Source of the DNA: Crocinitomicaceae bacterium
GTDB lineage: Bacteria > Bacteroidota > Bacteroidia > Flavobacteriales_D > Crocinitomicaceae
DNA length: 48,053 nt
Direction of reading: 5' to 3'
NCBI GenBank assembly: GCA_025210175.1
Contig: JAOASF010000095.1
Location: 1-48,053 of the forward strand
Shown here piece after piece: positions 33,866-44,000 of the stretch. The notes beneath the pieces are model-generated. The model saw nothing but the letters and a program-made list of their open reading frames with translations, made no database searches and was not told the origin of the DNA. The first letter of the stretch is position 1. The number at the start of each line of letters is the position of its first letter. A program made the translations under genes and the position numbers.

Positions 33866-36530
33866 CGAATTGATCACGCTACAATTATCGGGGTTAGAAC
33901 CAGTATATGTTACCCCTGAGTCCAATTTTGTGAATGTAGGAGAGAGAACCAACGTTACGGGTTCTCGTGCCTTCTTGAGAATGATCAAGGAAAACGATTT
34001 CGAGGCAGCTCTTTCTGTGGCTCGTGACCAAGTAGAAGGTGGTGCGCAAATAATCGATATCAATATGGACGAAGGAATGATCGATGGCAAAGAAGCCATG
34101 GTGAAGTTCTTGAACCTTATTGCTGCGGAGCCTGATATCGCTCGTGTTCCGATCATGATTGACAGTTCAAAATGGGAAATAATTGAAGCTGGATTGAAGT
34201 GCATTCAAGGAAAAGGGATTGTCAACTCTATATCGTTGAAGGAGGGTGAGGAACTGTTTGTTGAGTATGCGAAAAAAATAAAGCGCTACGGAGCAGCGGT
34301 TATTGTGATGGCATTCGATGAAAACGGGCAAGCAGATTCGTATGAAAGAAGGATAGAGATTTGCGAAAGGTCGTACAGAATACTTGTGGATAAAGTGAAA
34401 TTTGACCCAAGAGACATCATTTTTGATCCCAATATTTTCCCTGTGGCCACAGGAATGGAGGAGCACAATAACAATGCTTTAGACTTTTTCCGTGCGACCA
34501 AATGGATTCGTGAAAATCTACCAGGAGCCCACGTTAGCGGTGGGGTTTCGAATGTGTCTTTTTCCTTTCGGGGAAACAACGTAGTTCGAGAAGCGATGCA
34601 CGCGGCCTTCTTGTACCATGGAATTCAGAATGGTATGGATATGGGGATTGTGAATCCGACTATGCTAGAGGTGTATGAAGAAGTTGACAAGGAGTTGATG
34701 GTGTATGTGGAGGATGTTTTGTTAAACCGAAGAGAGGACGCCACAGAAAGATTGTTGGAATACGCCGAAACGGTGAAAGGAGATGGGAAAAAGAAAGTAC
34801 AAGATCTATCTTGGAGAGAAGGACCAGTACAAGATCGCCTTACCCATTCTTTGGTTAAAGGAATTGTCGATTATATCGATGAGGATGTTGAAGAATGTAG
34901 ACAACTGTTTGATAGACCCATTCAGGTTATAGAAGGACCATTGATGGATGGGATGAACGTAGTGGGCGATTTGTTTGGAAGTGGGAAAATGTTCTTACCT
35001 CAAGTGGTAAAATCGGCTCGAGTAATGAAAAAGGCCGTTGCCTATCTGTTGCCCTTTATAGAAGCAGAAAAGGAAGGTGGGCGTAAAGCGGCAGGAAAGG
35101 TTCTGCTGGCAACCGTAAAAGGCGACGTTCATGATATCGGAAAAAACATCGTTGGGGTCGTACTCGGTTGCAATAATTACGAAGTTATCGATTTGGGGGT
35201 GATGGTACCCACCAATAAAATCATTGAAACCGCCATAGAAGAAAAAGTGGATATCATCGGCTTGAGTGGTCTAATTACTCCATCGCTCGACGAAATGGTT
35301 GATGTGGCGAAGGAAATGGAAAGAGCCGAATTGCAAATTCCTCTGCTTATTGGCGGTGCAACGACTTCCCGGGTCCATACGGCCGTTAAAATAGAAAAGA
35401 ACTTTTCGAAGGATCAAACCATTCACGTTTTGGATGCGTCGCGATCGGTAACGGTTGTGGAGTCACTTCTAGGAGGAAAAAAGAAAGATTTTGTAGAAAA
35501 AATAAAAACCGAATACCAAACCTTAAGGGAACATCACGAAAAGCACCGAGCGGCAAAAAGTCTCTTAAGTCTTGAAGCAGCACGAAAAAAGGCCCTTCAA
35601 TTGGATTTTACGGAAGAAACCATATGTGCACCAAAGCAACTGGGAACTCATGTGTTTGAAAGTTTCGACTTGAATGAAATTCGAGAATACATTGATTGGA
35701 CTCCCTTTTTCCAAACTTGGGAATTGCACGGAAAATACCCACGTATACTGCAAGATGAGGTAGTAGGGGTAGAGGCGCAACGCCTATTTGATGATGCTCA
35801 AAAAATGCTGGACCGAATGATTGCTCTAGAATGGATTGAAGCAAGGGCAGTGGTGGGCTTGTTTCCTGCAAACCGAGTTGGCGATGATATCGAAGTGTAT
35901 TCCGACCAAAGTAGATCACAAGTCATTCATACGATTCGGAGCATACGTCAGCAAACGGAGAAAACTCAGAGTGCCCCACAGTTGGCTCTGAGTGATTTTA
36001 TTGGTCCGAAAGAAGGTTTGGTAGATTACATCGGTGGTTTCGTTGTTTCCACTGGATTTGGTGTAGACGAGCAGGTTAAAAAATTCGAGGAGGATCATGA
36101 CGATTATAGTTCAATCATGGTGAAGGCTCTGGCTGACAGAATGGCCGAGGCATTTGCCGAATTGATGCACGAAAAAGTCCGTAAAGACCTTTGGGGGTAT
36201 GCAACCGAAGAGAACTTTGATAATGAAGCTCTAATTCAAGAGAAATACCGTGGAATTCGACCAGCTCCGGGATATCCAGCCTGTCCTGATCATACGGAAA
36301 AGATAGGTTTATTCGATTTGCTTGGAGCCACAGAGATTACCGGTGTAAGTCTTACTGAGAGTTTGGCTATGATGCCCGCGGCCTCCGTTTCGGGTTGGTA
36401 CTTTGCTCACCCACATGCTAAATATTTTGGGGTAGGGAAGATCAGTATGGATCAAGTGGAAGATTTGGCCAAAAGAAACGGCAGATCAACTGAAGAAATG
36501 GAACGTTGGTTGAGTAGTATTATTAACTAA
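33858..36530 (+). CDS. metH: Methionine synthase, folate/cobalamin/activation half (split MetH)
   Basis: 890 residues from ATG 33858 (an upstream TTG in frame is less likely). The pterin-binding barrel opens with [20 protein letters not shown] and [16 protein letters not shown]. The cobalamin cap helices (about 310-400) follow, then the B12 Rossmann domain with [20 protein letters not shown], whose His is the lower cobalt ligand, plus [13 protein letters not shown]. The C-terminal AdoMet activation domain has [15 protein letters not shown] and [13 protein letters not shown]. It transfers methyl from 5-methyltetrahydrofolate to homocysteine held by the partner protein. No metF is adjacent downstream. 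Confidence 0.95.
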   Translation: MSNELITLQLSGLEPVYVTPESNFVNVGERTNVTGSRAFLRMIKENDFEAALSVARDQVEGGAQIIDINMDEGMIDGKEAMVKFLNLIAAEPDIARVPIMIDSSKWEIIEAGLKCIQGKGIVNSISLKEGEELFVEYAKKIKRYGAAVIVMAFDENGQADSYERRIEICERSYRILVDKVKFDPRDIIFDPNIFPVATGMEEHNNNALDFFRATKWIRENLPGAHVSGGVSNVSFSFRGNNVVREAMHAAFLYHGIQNGMDMGIVNPTMLEVYEEVDKELMVYVEDVLLNRREDATERLLEYAETVKGDGKKKVQDLSWREGPVQDRLTHSLVKGIVDYIDEDVEECRQLFDRPIQVIEGPLMDGMNVVGDLFGSGKMFLPQVVKSARVMKKAVAYLLPFIEAEKEGGRKAAGKVLLATVKGDVHDIGKNIVGVVLGCNNYEVIDLGVMVPTNKIIETAIEEKVDIIGLSGLITPSLDEMVDVAKEMERAELQIPLLIGGATTSRVHTAVKIEKNFSKDQTIHVLDASRSVTVVESLLGGKKKDFVEKIKTEYQTLREHHEKHRAAKSLLSLEAARKKALQLDFTEETICAPKQLGTHVFESFDLNEIREYIDWTPFFQTWELHGKYPRILQDEVVGVEAQRLFDDAQKMLDRMIALEWIEARAVVGLFPANRVGDDIEVYSDQSRSQVIHTIRSIRQQTEKTQSAPQLALSDFIGPKEGLVDYIGGFVVSTGFGVDEQVKKFEEDHDDYSSIMVKALADRMAEAFAELMHEKVRKDLWGYATEENFDNEALIQEKYRGIRPAPGYPACPDHTEKIGLFDLLGATEITGVSLTESLAMMPAASVSGWYFAHPHAKYFGVGKISMDQVEDLAKRNGRSTEEMERWLSSIIN

Positions 36531-36841
36531 CTTGTGAATAAAAACATCTAAAATGGGTTTTGTGTAAAAAAATTAACACAAAGTATGTTTCTCTATGAAC
36601 CAAAAGTGAAGTCAGAATTAACAATTGTCATAAAAAGCTGACTTTTGTCCCATCTCTGTCTCCGCCTGGTGTTCATTGGAATGTTATGCATAGAATAAAA
36701 TATATGCACTCCTAATAAATTAGGTCGATTCCTGTGGGTTTATAGCTTTAATCTTGTAAAATTTAAGTTTTGACTCTCGACTTGGATGGGGTAATTTTGG
36801 CTGAAACTATTAACTTTTTAACTAATCATAAACCATTCATT
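36531..36841. other. Intergenic region between metH and the adhesin
   Basis: There is no gene. AAGTCAG (36609-36615) and CTGACTT (36638-36644) could pair across a 22-nt loop and are followed by TTG, a poor terminator at best. TAATCTTG (36749-36756) is one base off the -7 consensus and would give a roughly 85-nt leader for the adhesin. An in-frame TTG at 36770 extends the adhesin frame upstream but precedes the signal peptide and is not used. Confidence 0.5.
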
Positions 36842-39800
36842 ATGAAAAAGAGCAACAAAACCTGGGGCTTCCTCCTCTTGTTGATGGGGGTGCTTACAAA
36901 CCATGCCTTTGGGCAGACCTATTGTACAGCCTCTTCCACCACATGTGAGGCAGAAATCCAAAATGTTACCCTTATTGGAGAGTCAAATGGAATTAACAAT
37001 TCCTCTGGGTGTACTCCTGGTGGTTATGCCGATTATACAGCCTTTGGCGCGTATTTAATGCCAGGAAGCACCTACACGGGTACAACTACCAGTAACCCAC
37101 AAGGATATTTCCAAGGAGTCATTGAAATTTTTATCGACTGGAACCAGAATGGTGACTTCAGTGATGCTGGAGAGTCCATTGCCAATCAACAAACTTTTCA
37201 AGCTGGTGGAGGTGTGCCATTAACATTCACCATTAGTGTGCCAGCGGGTGCTACTTTGGGAACCACCCGAATGAGAGTGCGTACACAAAATGGAGTAGGA
37301 AACATTCCACCGTGTGGAAACGTAGCAACGGGTGAAACGGAAGATTATACCATTATAGTAACAGATCAAGCCGTAACAGGAACAGATTACTGTCCTGCTT
37401 CAGGGGGTTGTGATGGAGGTGCTCAAGCCAGACACATTGCAAATGTTACCTATGGAGCTGTGGACAATACGACCACTTGTGGAACCGGTTCATATTCAGA
37501 TTTTACTGCACTATCTGCTGATGTAGCTGCAGGGGGAGCTCTCAATGTAATTGTTGAAAGTAGCGCATTTAACCCAGCTGACTTGGTGAATGTATTTGTT
37601 GATTGGAACAAAGATTTCGATTTCAACGATGCAGGTGAAAATTTCCTATTCTCGGGTAATGGCGGTGTGTATACTGGAACGGTTAACGCGCCAGCGAATG
37701 CTGTTGCAGGAACGGTTCGCATGCGAATTGCGTATTACTGGGGAGGAAACGGAACATATACAGGATGTGGATTCACGGCCATTGGTGAGATTGAAGATTA
37801 TTCAATAAACGTTACTGCACCAGAACCAAATTGTATCATTAATAATGCTCCAGCCGATGGCGCTGCGGGTGTTTGTAAAGATGCGATCCTATCGTGGGAC
37901 CGCGATTTGCTAGGTTCACAACCACAAGGTTATAAGGTTTACCTCGGTACTTCAACGACTCTTGCGTTGGTTTCAGATCAAGACACTACATCTTATGACC
38001 CAGGTACTTTGATGCCAAATACAACGTACTATTATTCTGTAGTGGCATATAATGCAACGGGTGACGCAACTGGCTGTGATACCTTCTCGTTCACAACCAC
38101 AGATTTGGCGACAGCCATCACGCCAAACCCAGCTGTGGCCTGTGTGGATGAAACAATTCGTTTGTCCGGAACACCAACTGGAAGTGGAGGAAATTATGAT
38201 AGTCACGCGTGGACAGGTCCCGGAGCTGCCAATATCAATTATACAGATACAGATACAACAGATTTCACCTCCAATACCGCAGGAGATTTTGATTTAACGT
38301 ATACGGTAACGGATAATAATGGATGTACTGTAAGTGAAGATATTACGGTATCAGTTCAAGTAACTCAAGTGGTAGATGTTACCATGGCCATTACCGGCGG
38401 TTCTAACCCAACTTGTGCTGGAGTGGATGTTGAATTTACAGCCACAGGTACCAATGAAGGAACTAACCCAACATATACATGGAGAATTAACGGAACTGAT
38501 GTAGCGAATGGGCCAATTTTTAACTCAACAACTTTGACTGATGGAGACGTTGTTGATGTAGTATTAGCTTCTAGTGAAGCTTGTATCGACGATCCGGCTA
38601 AGGTTTCCAACGATATTACGATGACGGTAACACCATCCGTGGTTCCTACAATAACAGTTTCATCTTCTGTCAATCCTTATTGTACCGGTGAGGTGCTGAA
38701 TATGAGTGCTTCTGTAACGAATGAAGGCCCTAACCCAACTTACGAATGGAGGTTGAATGGTGTGCCGGTAGGAACTGGACCAACCTATTCTCAACTTTTC
38801 CAAGACGATGATACCTTGGTATGCGAATTGGTTTCTGATGCTGTTTGTGCAACACCTTCAATTGTTACGGATACCTTTTTTGTCCTTTATACCACTTACG
38901 AGGATCCGCTTGTAGAATTGACAATCACACAAGGAGCAAACCCGAGTTGTGATGGCGAGAATATCGAATTTACTGCCTTGCCTACCTTCGGAGGATCCAA
39001 TCCAAACTACGAGTGGTTCTTGAATGGAAATTCAGTGGCCACAGGAGATATTTATTCTTCTTCAAGTTTCGCTGATGGGGATGTGGTTTCTTGTATTTTG
39101 ACGTCAGATTATGCCTGTTTGAATCAACCCACTGGTAACTCAGGAGATAGTATTGTGAGCATCAACCCATCTGTTACTCCAAGTATTATGGTGGCTCCTG
39201 CAACCTCTACCTATTGTGAGGGGAATCAATTAACGTTGAATTCTCAAGTTACCAATGAAGGTTCAGCGCCTATTTACGAATGGAGAGTTAATGGATCCGT
39301 AGTTGGATCGAACAGTTCTTATTCGCAAGTGTTTGCAGATGGAGATAAGGTTGTTTGTGAGCTGACGTCAGATGTAGCGTGCGCCACACAGTCGTCTGTT
39401 ATATCCGATACCTTGTTTATTATGCATTCTCCAAATGAAGACCCCGTTGTGGATTTGGTTATTTCACAAGGAGCGAACCCAAATTGTGATGGAGCTGATT
39501 TAGAATTTACAGCTAACCCTACATTCGGAGGAAACAATCCAAGTTATGAGTGGTTTGTGAATGGTAACTCTGTAGGAACAGGTCCAACTTATTCTTCTTC
39601 GACCTTCGCAGACGGTGATCTTATCGCTTGTGAACTCACGTCAGATTATGAATGTTTAAACCAAACTACCGCCAATTCTGGAGATAGTTTGATTTCAATT
39701 GTGGCAAACGAAACGCCAACAGTTGAAGCTCTTATCTTAATTGGGAACGATACGATCTGTGCAGGAGAAGAGGTTAGCTTTGGAACAGACGAGGAGTTCA

Positions 39801-40441
39801 CAGGGAACAACCCTACGTACGATTGGACAGTAAATGGAATTTCTATTTCCACCAACCCTACCTATACATCAACAACTTTGGCTGATGGCGATGTGGTTCA
39901 GGTAACGGTGGTTTCCGATTACGACTGTGTTACAGATCGAAATGCTGTTTCTCAAACCATCGAGATGGTCGTAAATGCTATTCCGGCGCAACCAACCATT
40001 ACAGCTGATGTAGATGTCTTGACATCCAGTGCTGACTTCAACAATCAGTGGCAACTCAACGGTTCAGATATCGTAGGAGCAGTTAACAAAACATACACTT
40101 TCACACAAAATGGAGATTACACTGTGTATGTTGTAGAGAACGGATGTAGCTCAGATACTTCAGATGTGTTTGTTGCAGATAATGTAGGGATCGAAGAAAT
40201 AGAGTTGAATGCAAGCTTGAAATTGTACCCTAATCCAACGAAAGGAATCTTTACACTTTCAACAGACCAGATTGAAGCTCAAGTAGCAGTGATTTCTGAC
40301 TTAAATGGTAAAGTTGTTCGACAAATTGTTTTGTCTGATAACGAAACGAAAATTGATATTTCCGAATTAGAAGATGGCGTTTACTTACTTACGGTAAATA
40401 CCTCTCATCGAAGCTTAGTTGCTCGCATAGTTAAGAATTAG
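36842..40441 (+). CDS. Large secreted repetitive adhesin-like protein, GEVED domains, type A sorting domain
   Basis: 1199 residues from ATG 36842. Signal peptide about 1-24 (LLLLMGVLTNHAFGQ). Two GEVED-type domains (about 30-185 and 190-325) contain IFIDWNQNGDFSDAGE and VFVDWNKDFDFNDAGE and end GETEDYTI and GEIEDYSI. A fibronectin III-like domain follows (about 330-425: GYKVYLGTSTT, NTTYYYSVVAYN). Then come about seven Ig/PKD-like units (about 425-1060), each with N-P-x-Y-E-W-x-x-N-G and A-D-G-D. The last about 75 residues (LKLYPNPTKGIFTLST, ELEDGVYLLTV) are the Por_Secre_tail signal for type IX secretion. Predicted at the cell surface in adhesion; no enzyme motif. Confidence 0.9.
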   Translation: MKKSNKTWGFLLLLMGVLTNHAFGQTYCTASSTTCEAEIQNVTLIGESNGINNSSGCTPGGYADYTAFGAYLMPGSTYTGTTTSNPQGYFQGVIEIFIDWNQNGDFSDAGESIANQQTFQAGGGVPLTFTISVPAGATLGTTRMRVRTQNGVGNIPPCGNVATGETEDYTIIVTDQAVTGTDYCPASGGCDGGAQARHIANVTYGAVDNTTTCGTGSYSDFTALSADVAAGGALNVIVESSAFNPADLVNVFVDWNKDFDFNDAGENFLFSGNGGVYTGTVNAPANAVAGTVRMRIAYYWGGNGTYTGCGFTAIGEIEDYSINVTAPEPNCIINNAPADGAAGVCKDAILSWDRDLLGSQPQGYKVYLGTSTTLALVSDQDTTSYDPGTLMPNTTYYYSVVAYNATGDATGCDTFSFTTTDLATAITPNPAVACVDETIRLSGTPTGSGGNYDSHAWTGPGAANINYTDTDTTDFTSNTAGDFDLTYTVTDNNGCTVSEDITVSVQVTQVVDVTMAITGGSNPTCAGVDVEFTATGTNEGTNPTYTWRINGTDVANGPIFNSTTLTDGDVVDVVLASSEACIDDPAKVSNDITMTVTPSVVPTITVSSSVNPYCTGEVLNMSASVTNEGPNPTYEWRLNGVPVGTGPTYSQLFQDDDTLVCELVSDAVCATPSIVTDTFFVLYTTYEDPLVELTITQGANPSCDGENIEFTALPTFGGSNPNYEWFLNGNSVATGDIYSSSSFADGDVVSCILTSDYACLNQPTGNSGDSIVSINPSVTPSIMVAPATSTYCEGNQLTLNSQVTNEGSAPIYEWRVNGSVVGSNSSYSQVFADGDKVVCELTSDVACATQSSVISDTLFIMHSPNEDPVVDLVISQGANPNCDGADLEFTANPTFGGNNPSYEWFVNGNSVGTGPTYSSSTFADGDLIACELTSDYECLNQTTANSGDSLISIVANETPTVEALILIGNDTICAGEEVSFGTDEEFTGNNPTYDWTVNGISISTNPTYTSTTLADGDVVQVTVVSDYDCVTDRNAVSQTIEMVVNAIPAQPTITADVDVLTSSADFNNQWQLNGSDIVGAVNKTYTFTQNGDYTVYVVENGCSSDTSDVFVADNVGIEEIELNASLKLYPNPTKGIFTLSTDQIEAQVAVISDLNGKVVRQIVLSDNETKIDISELEDGVYLLTVNTSHRSLVARIVKN
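38380..39980 (+). repeat. Internal tandem Ig-like repeat units of the adhesin
   Basis: Units of about 89-93 codons recur. The most similar pair at DNA level begins at about 38931 and 39465 (534 bp, two units apart; CAAGGAGC-AACCC, TGTGATGG, TACTTCGGAGG-like blocks shared). Alternating unit types (ITQGANPSCDG versus ITVSSSVNPYCTG) suggest duplication of a two-unit block. Such arrays can expand or shrink by recombination. Confidence 0.75.
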
Positions 40442-40458
40442 GCAAATATGAATGGATG

Positions 40459-40495
40459 AAAGGTTGCTCGTCGAAAGACGGGTGACCTTTTTTTT
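40459..40495 (+). terminator. Intrinsic terminator after the adhesin gene
   Basis: A 14-position stem with GAAA tetraloop (AAAGGTTGCTCGTC with GACGGGTGACCTTT, containing wobble pairs and one mismatch) is followed by TTTTTG and TTTT. It lies 18 bp after the stop codon. Confidence 0.85.
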
Positions 40496-40530
40496 GTTTT
40501 CACATTTCCTAGATAAATTGCCTACTGGTT

Positions 40531-40655
40531 CTGCTTGTTTTAATGAGGTACACGCCTGTGTGAAGTGCAACTCGGACACCAAGAAGGTGCGAAGCTTTGA
40601 CTTGTAAGTGGTTTGATATTAGGTGGATAGGTCGACCAAATTTAACCTGCAAAAA
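40531..40655 (+). pseudogene. Possible decayed 3' end of a tyrosine recombinase
   Basis: Reading 40547-40597 gives GTRLCEVQLGHQEGAKL, which resembles the GTDLRxIQxxLGHxS box around the second active-site His of tyrosine recombinases, with a two-residue deletion. The preceding TTGTTTTAATGAG would read L-F-N-E in another frame. Downstream ATTAGGTGGATAGGTCGACC recalls the usual C-terminal R-I-K-S-P-L. Several frameshifts would be required, so this is a remnant at most. It lies beside tRNA-Gln, a usual integration target. The remaining bases of 40442-40730 show nothing else. Confidence 0.28.
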
Positions 40656-40733
40656 TCGACATTCAATTTAGGTTCCTCCCCATTTTTGGTTACGATTCCT
40701 TTCAAGGGATCATTTCTGGGGTTGATAAAAATG

Positions 40734-40769
40734 AAAAACCCTCACAATCAAAAGATTATGAGGGTTTTT
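40734..40769 (-). terminator. Terminator of the tRNA-Gln gene
   Basis: A perfect 11-bp stem AAAAACCCTCA/TGAGGGTTTTT (40734-40744 with 40759-40769) starts 3 bp after the tRNA 3' end on the minus strand and is followed by CATTTTT. Confidence 0.8.
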
Positions 40770-40771
40770 TG

Positions 40772-40844
40772 TTGTCCCACTAGGGCTCGAACCTAGACTC
40801 TTCTGAACCAAAATCAGACGTGTTGCCAGTTACACCATGGGACA
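40772..40844 (-). tRNA. tRNA-Gln (anticodon TTG)
   Basis: A 73-nt cloverleaf: acceptor stem TGTCCCA/TGGGACA, D arm with GGTGTAACTGGCAACAC, anticodon stem TCTGA/TCAGA around the loop TTTTGGT (anticodon TTG), and T arm CTAGG-TTCGAGC-CCTAG. The discriminator base is A and CCA is not encoded. It is a single tRNA gene with its own terminator and a -7 element upstream. Confidence 0.95.
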
Positions 40845-40888
40845 GTTTCACAACGTTCTCCGTTTCGCGTGGTGCGCTGTTGCGGGTG

Positions 40889-40896
40889 CAAATTTA
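40889..40896 (-). promoter_or_regulatory. -7 element of tRNA-Gln
   Basis: The minus strand reads TAAATTTG, an exact TAnnTTTG match, 45 bp before the mature tRNA 5' end. A TTTC lies at the -33 distance instead of TTTG. Confidence 0.45.
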
Positions 40897-41083
40897 AGAA
40901 CAAATTTCGTTTCTGAAATAATTATTTCGAGATTTTTTTTGACTCTTTTTCTTAAAGCCTACAATTCAGGCAATTTTTAGCTTCACATTGCGTTAGGGCA
41001 ATCGATATATTTCTAAATTCGCAAGGCATTTCCTAGGGGGCTTTGCATACTTGAACCAGAGCGAATGCACAAAAAACATTACT

Positions 41084-44000
41084 ATGACATTTAAGAAGTG
41101 GAATTTGTACCTCGGTTGGGCTGTTTTTCTAATTGCCACAATCGTATACTTTATAACAATTGAAGACACGGTAAGTTTATGGGACTGTGGGGAATACATC
41201 ACCGCTGCCTATAAGTTGGAGGTGGGTCACCCTCCGGGAGCACCTTTATTCATGGTTCTTGGCCGCATGTTTTCATTTTTTGCAAACGAAGCCGATGTAG
41301 CCGTTTGGATCAACCGTTTGTCCGGATTGAGTAGTTCATTGACCATCTTATTCATGTTTTGGTCCATTACCTTGTTGGGGCAAAAAATTGTCTTGATGCG
41401 CAAGAACGCGCTTTCAAAAGGCGACCAGATAGCGATTTTGGCCAGTTCTTTTATCGGAAGTTTGGCTTATACTTTCTCAGATTCATTCTGGTTTTCAGCT
41501 GTTGAAGGGGAGGTTTATGCCATGGCATCTTTATTTACTGCTGCCATTTTCTGGGCAGCACTAAAATGGGATGAAGAAATGACCATGCAGAAAGCATCTC
41601 TCTTGACGGAAGGAGTAGTGCCCAATCGATGGTTGTTGTTGATCATGTTTATGCTTGGTCTCGCCATTGGAGTCCATCTCTTGGGTATTCTTGTGGTTCC
41701 GGCAATTGGTTATTTAATCTATTTCCAATATCGCAAGGAAGTTACTTGGAAAGGTTTGATTTTAACTGGGTTGATTTCAATCTTAACCCTCGGATTCATC
41801 CAAGAAGGAGTGATACCTGGATCGATTGCCTTGGCTTCTAAGTTTGAGGTGATGTTCACCAATTCTATTGGTTTGCCTTTCTTCTCTGGGACCATCTTCT
41901 TCTTTTTAATGTTGGTTTTCGGAGCGATATACTTGATCCGAAGAGCGCGCAAGAATGGGAATGAATTGTTGTACAATATTACGATGGGACTCGTCATGTT
42001 GTTGATCGGTTACGGTTCTTTTGCTGTAATCGTTATCCGTTCAAATGCCAACACACCTTTGGATGAGAATGACCCAGAAAACTTGGTAACCCTTCACGCT
42101 TATTTGAAACGTGAACAGTACGGTTCTGCACCTATATTGTTTGGGCCGTATTTTAACTCGAAGGAGAAACAAAGAGCCGAATGGGGTAATAGATCACCTT
42201 TTTACTTACGTCGTTTTGTCGTTGTTAAAGGCGAGGCAGATATCAAGGCATTTAAATCTGAAAAGGCTGCAAACGAGTACGCCAAAGAGTTGGGAGGAGG
42301 ATCCTATGTGGATGAAAAATATTTTGAAAGCAATGCTCAGGATCGTATTTCAATGGTTCCTACTTATGAGCAAACGACTTTCTTCCCACGCATGTATTAC
42401 AACACAGGTCAACCTTCCGATCGTGCCAAAATTCAGATGTACAAAGAGTGGTCTGGTTATGATGCCACGGATGGAACTATGACGGAAATTGGGAAAGATG
42501 GAAATCGCCTTCCTACGTTCCGCGAAAACATGACCTATTTCTTCCGCTACCAAGTCAATTGGATGTATTGGAGATATTTCCTGTGGAACTTTGCTGGACG
42601 TCAAAATGACATTCAAGGACATGGTGACCAAATGAGTGGAAACTGGTTGTCAGGATTCTCCTTTATCGATAATGCAAGATTGGGGAATCAAGATAACGCA
42701 CCTTACTACACGGTTGAAAACCCATCTTACAACCGCTTTTTCTTCTTGCCGTTGATTTTGGGATTGGTTGGATTATTCTTCCATTTTTATCGTGCACCGA
42801 AGGATGCTTTTGTGGTAACCTTGGTCTTCTTGTTTACCGGATTGGCCATTGTTGTTTATCTGAACCAGAAACCTTACGAACCACGTGAACGCGATTATGC
42901 CTACGCAGGTTCCTTCTATTTCTTCGCAATTTGGATTGGCTTGGGTGTATTGGCACTGTATGATGCCTTTACTTCTTGGGGAAAAACTGAATGGAAAAAA
43001 CTTGGAGCTGCGGCTGGAGTTGGCTTGGCCTTTTTTGCCATTCTTGATATCAATTCCACAGTTTCAATGCCAAATGCCCTTTCTTGGTTAGTGATTGCAG
43101 GTATTGGAGGAGCGGTTTTATTTTTAATGTCTCTTTTGAAGAAAGTACTCAAAACCGAAGCTCAAGGTGCTATCGTTGCCGGGTTGTTCGGTTTGTTTGT
43201 GCCAATTATCATGGGAATGCAAGGTTGGGACGATCACGACAGAAGTTTGAAAACTACGGCCCACGACTTGGCATTGAATTACTTGAATTCTTGTGAGAAA
43301 AACGGTATTCTTTTCACCAATGGTGATAATGATACATTCCCGCTGTGGTATATGCAGGAGGTAGAAGGACAACGTACCGATGTTCGCGTTTGTAACCTCT
43401 CTTTAATGCAAACAGACTGGTATACCGAGCAAATGAAAATGAAGGCATACGATTCAGATCCTTTGCCGATCAAATTCCGTGAGGATCAAACCTTGATGTA
43501 TGCTGGTAATACCGATCAAGTACTCTTCGTCGATTTGTTGGATTTGTACTATTCAGGTGCTAGCCAGCAAATGAGAGAAGCTGTTTTGGACATGCGCATT
43601 CAGGCGAATCAACCGCAAATTGAAGCAAGCTTGTTGACACTTCAAGGAACCATGAATGTGATCTTGCCTGCCTTTACAGACGGTCAAGGAGCAAAACCTG
43701 GTCGATTGGATCTATTGAAACGAGCAGTTGCCGGTGGAACTGGTGCAAGTTTGAAAGAAAAATTGAACAATATCTATACGGCTGCAACGCAGATTTTCTC
43801 TGACATTCAAACGAGAAGAATTGAGGTAAGTAATCAAGATCAAATTCAACAATTCCAAAAGGCCTTGCAGAACTTTGAATCGACATGGTCGTACACAGAT
43901 CTGCAAGAGGCAATGGCCTTTGTTCGCAACGACGACAATATGTTGAGACAAGATGGAGGCGTTCTATTGCGCGTTTTCCCTTCCAAAGGATTTGTGATGA

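Noticed and set aside
32855-36530. MetH encoded as two overlapping genes might be a frameshifted single gene.
   Set aside because: The first protein ends normally after the Hcy domain and the second begins with its own ATG and a normal pterin domain, with an 8-bp overlap. To my knowledge a two-gene MetH is usual in Flavobacteriia.
36770-36841. N-terminal extension of the adhesin from a TTG start.
   Set aside because: The extension lies before a clean signal peptide that begins at ATG 36842.
38380-39980. Repeats in this region as a possible CRISPR array.
   Set aside because: They are coding, about 270 bp per unit, in frame and encode Ig-like domains; there are no short identical repeats with unique spacers.
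40442-40730. A complete integrase or other gene next to tRNA-Gln.
   Set aside because: No frame longer than a few dozen codons exists; only a short recombinase-like motif is visible, so it is reported as a possible remnant only.
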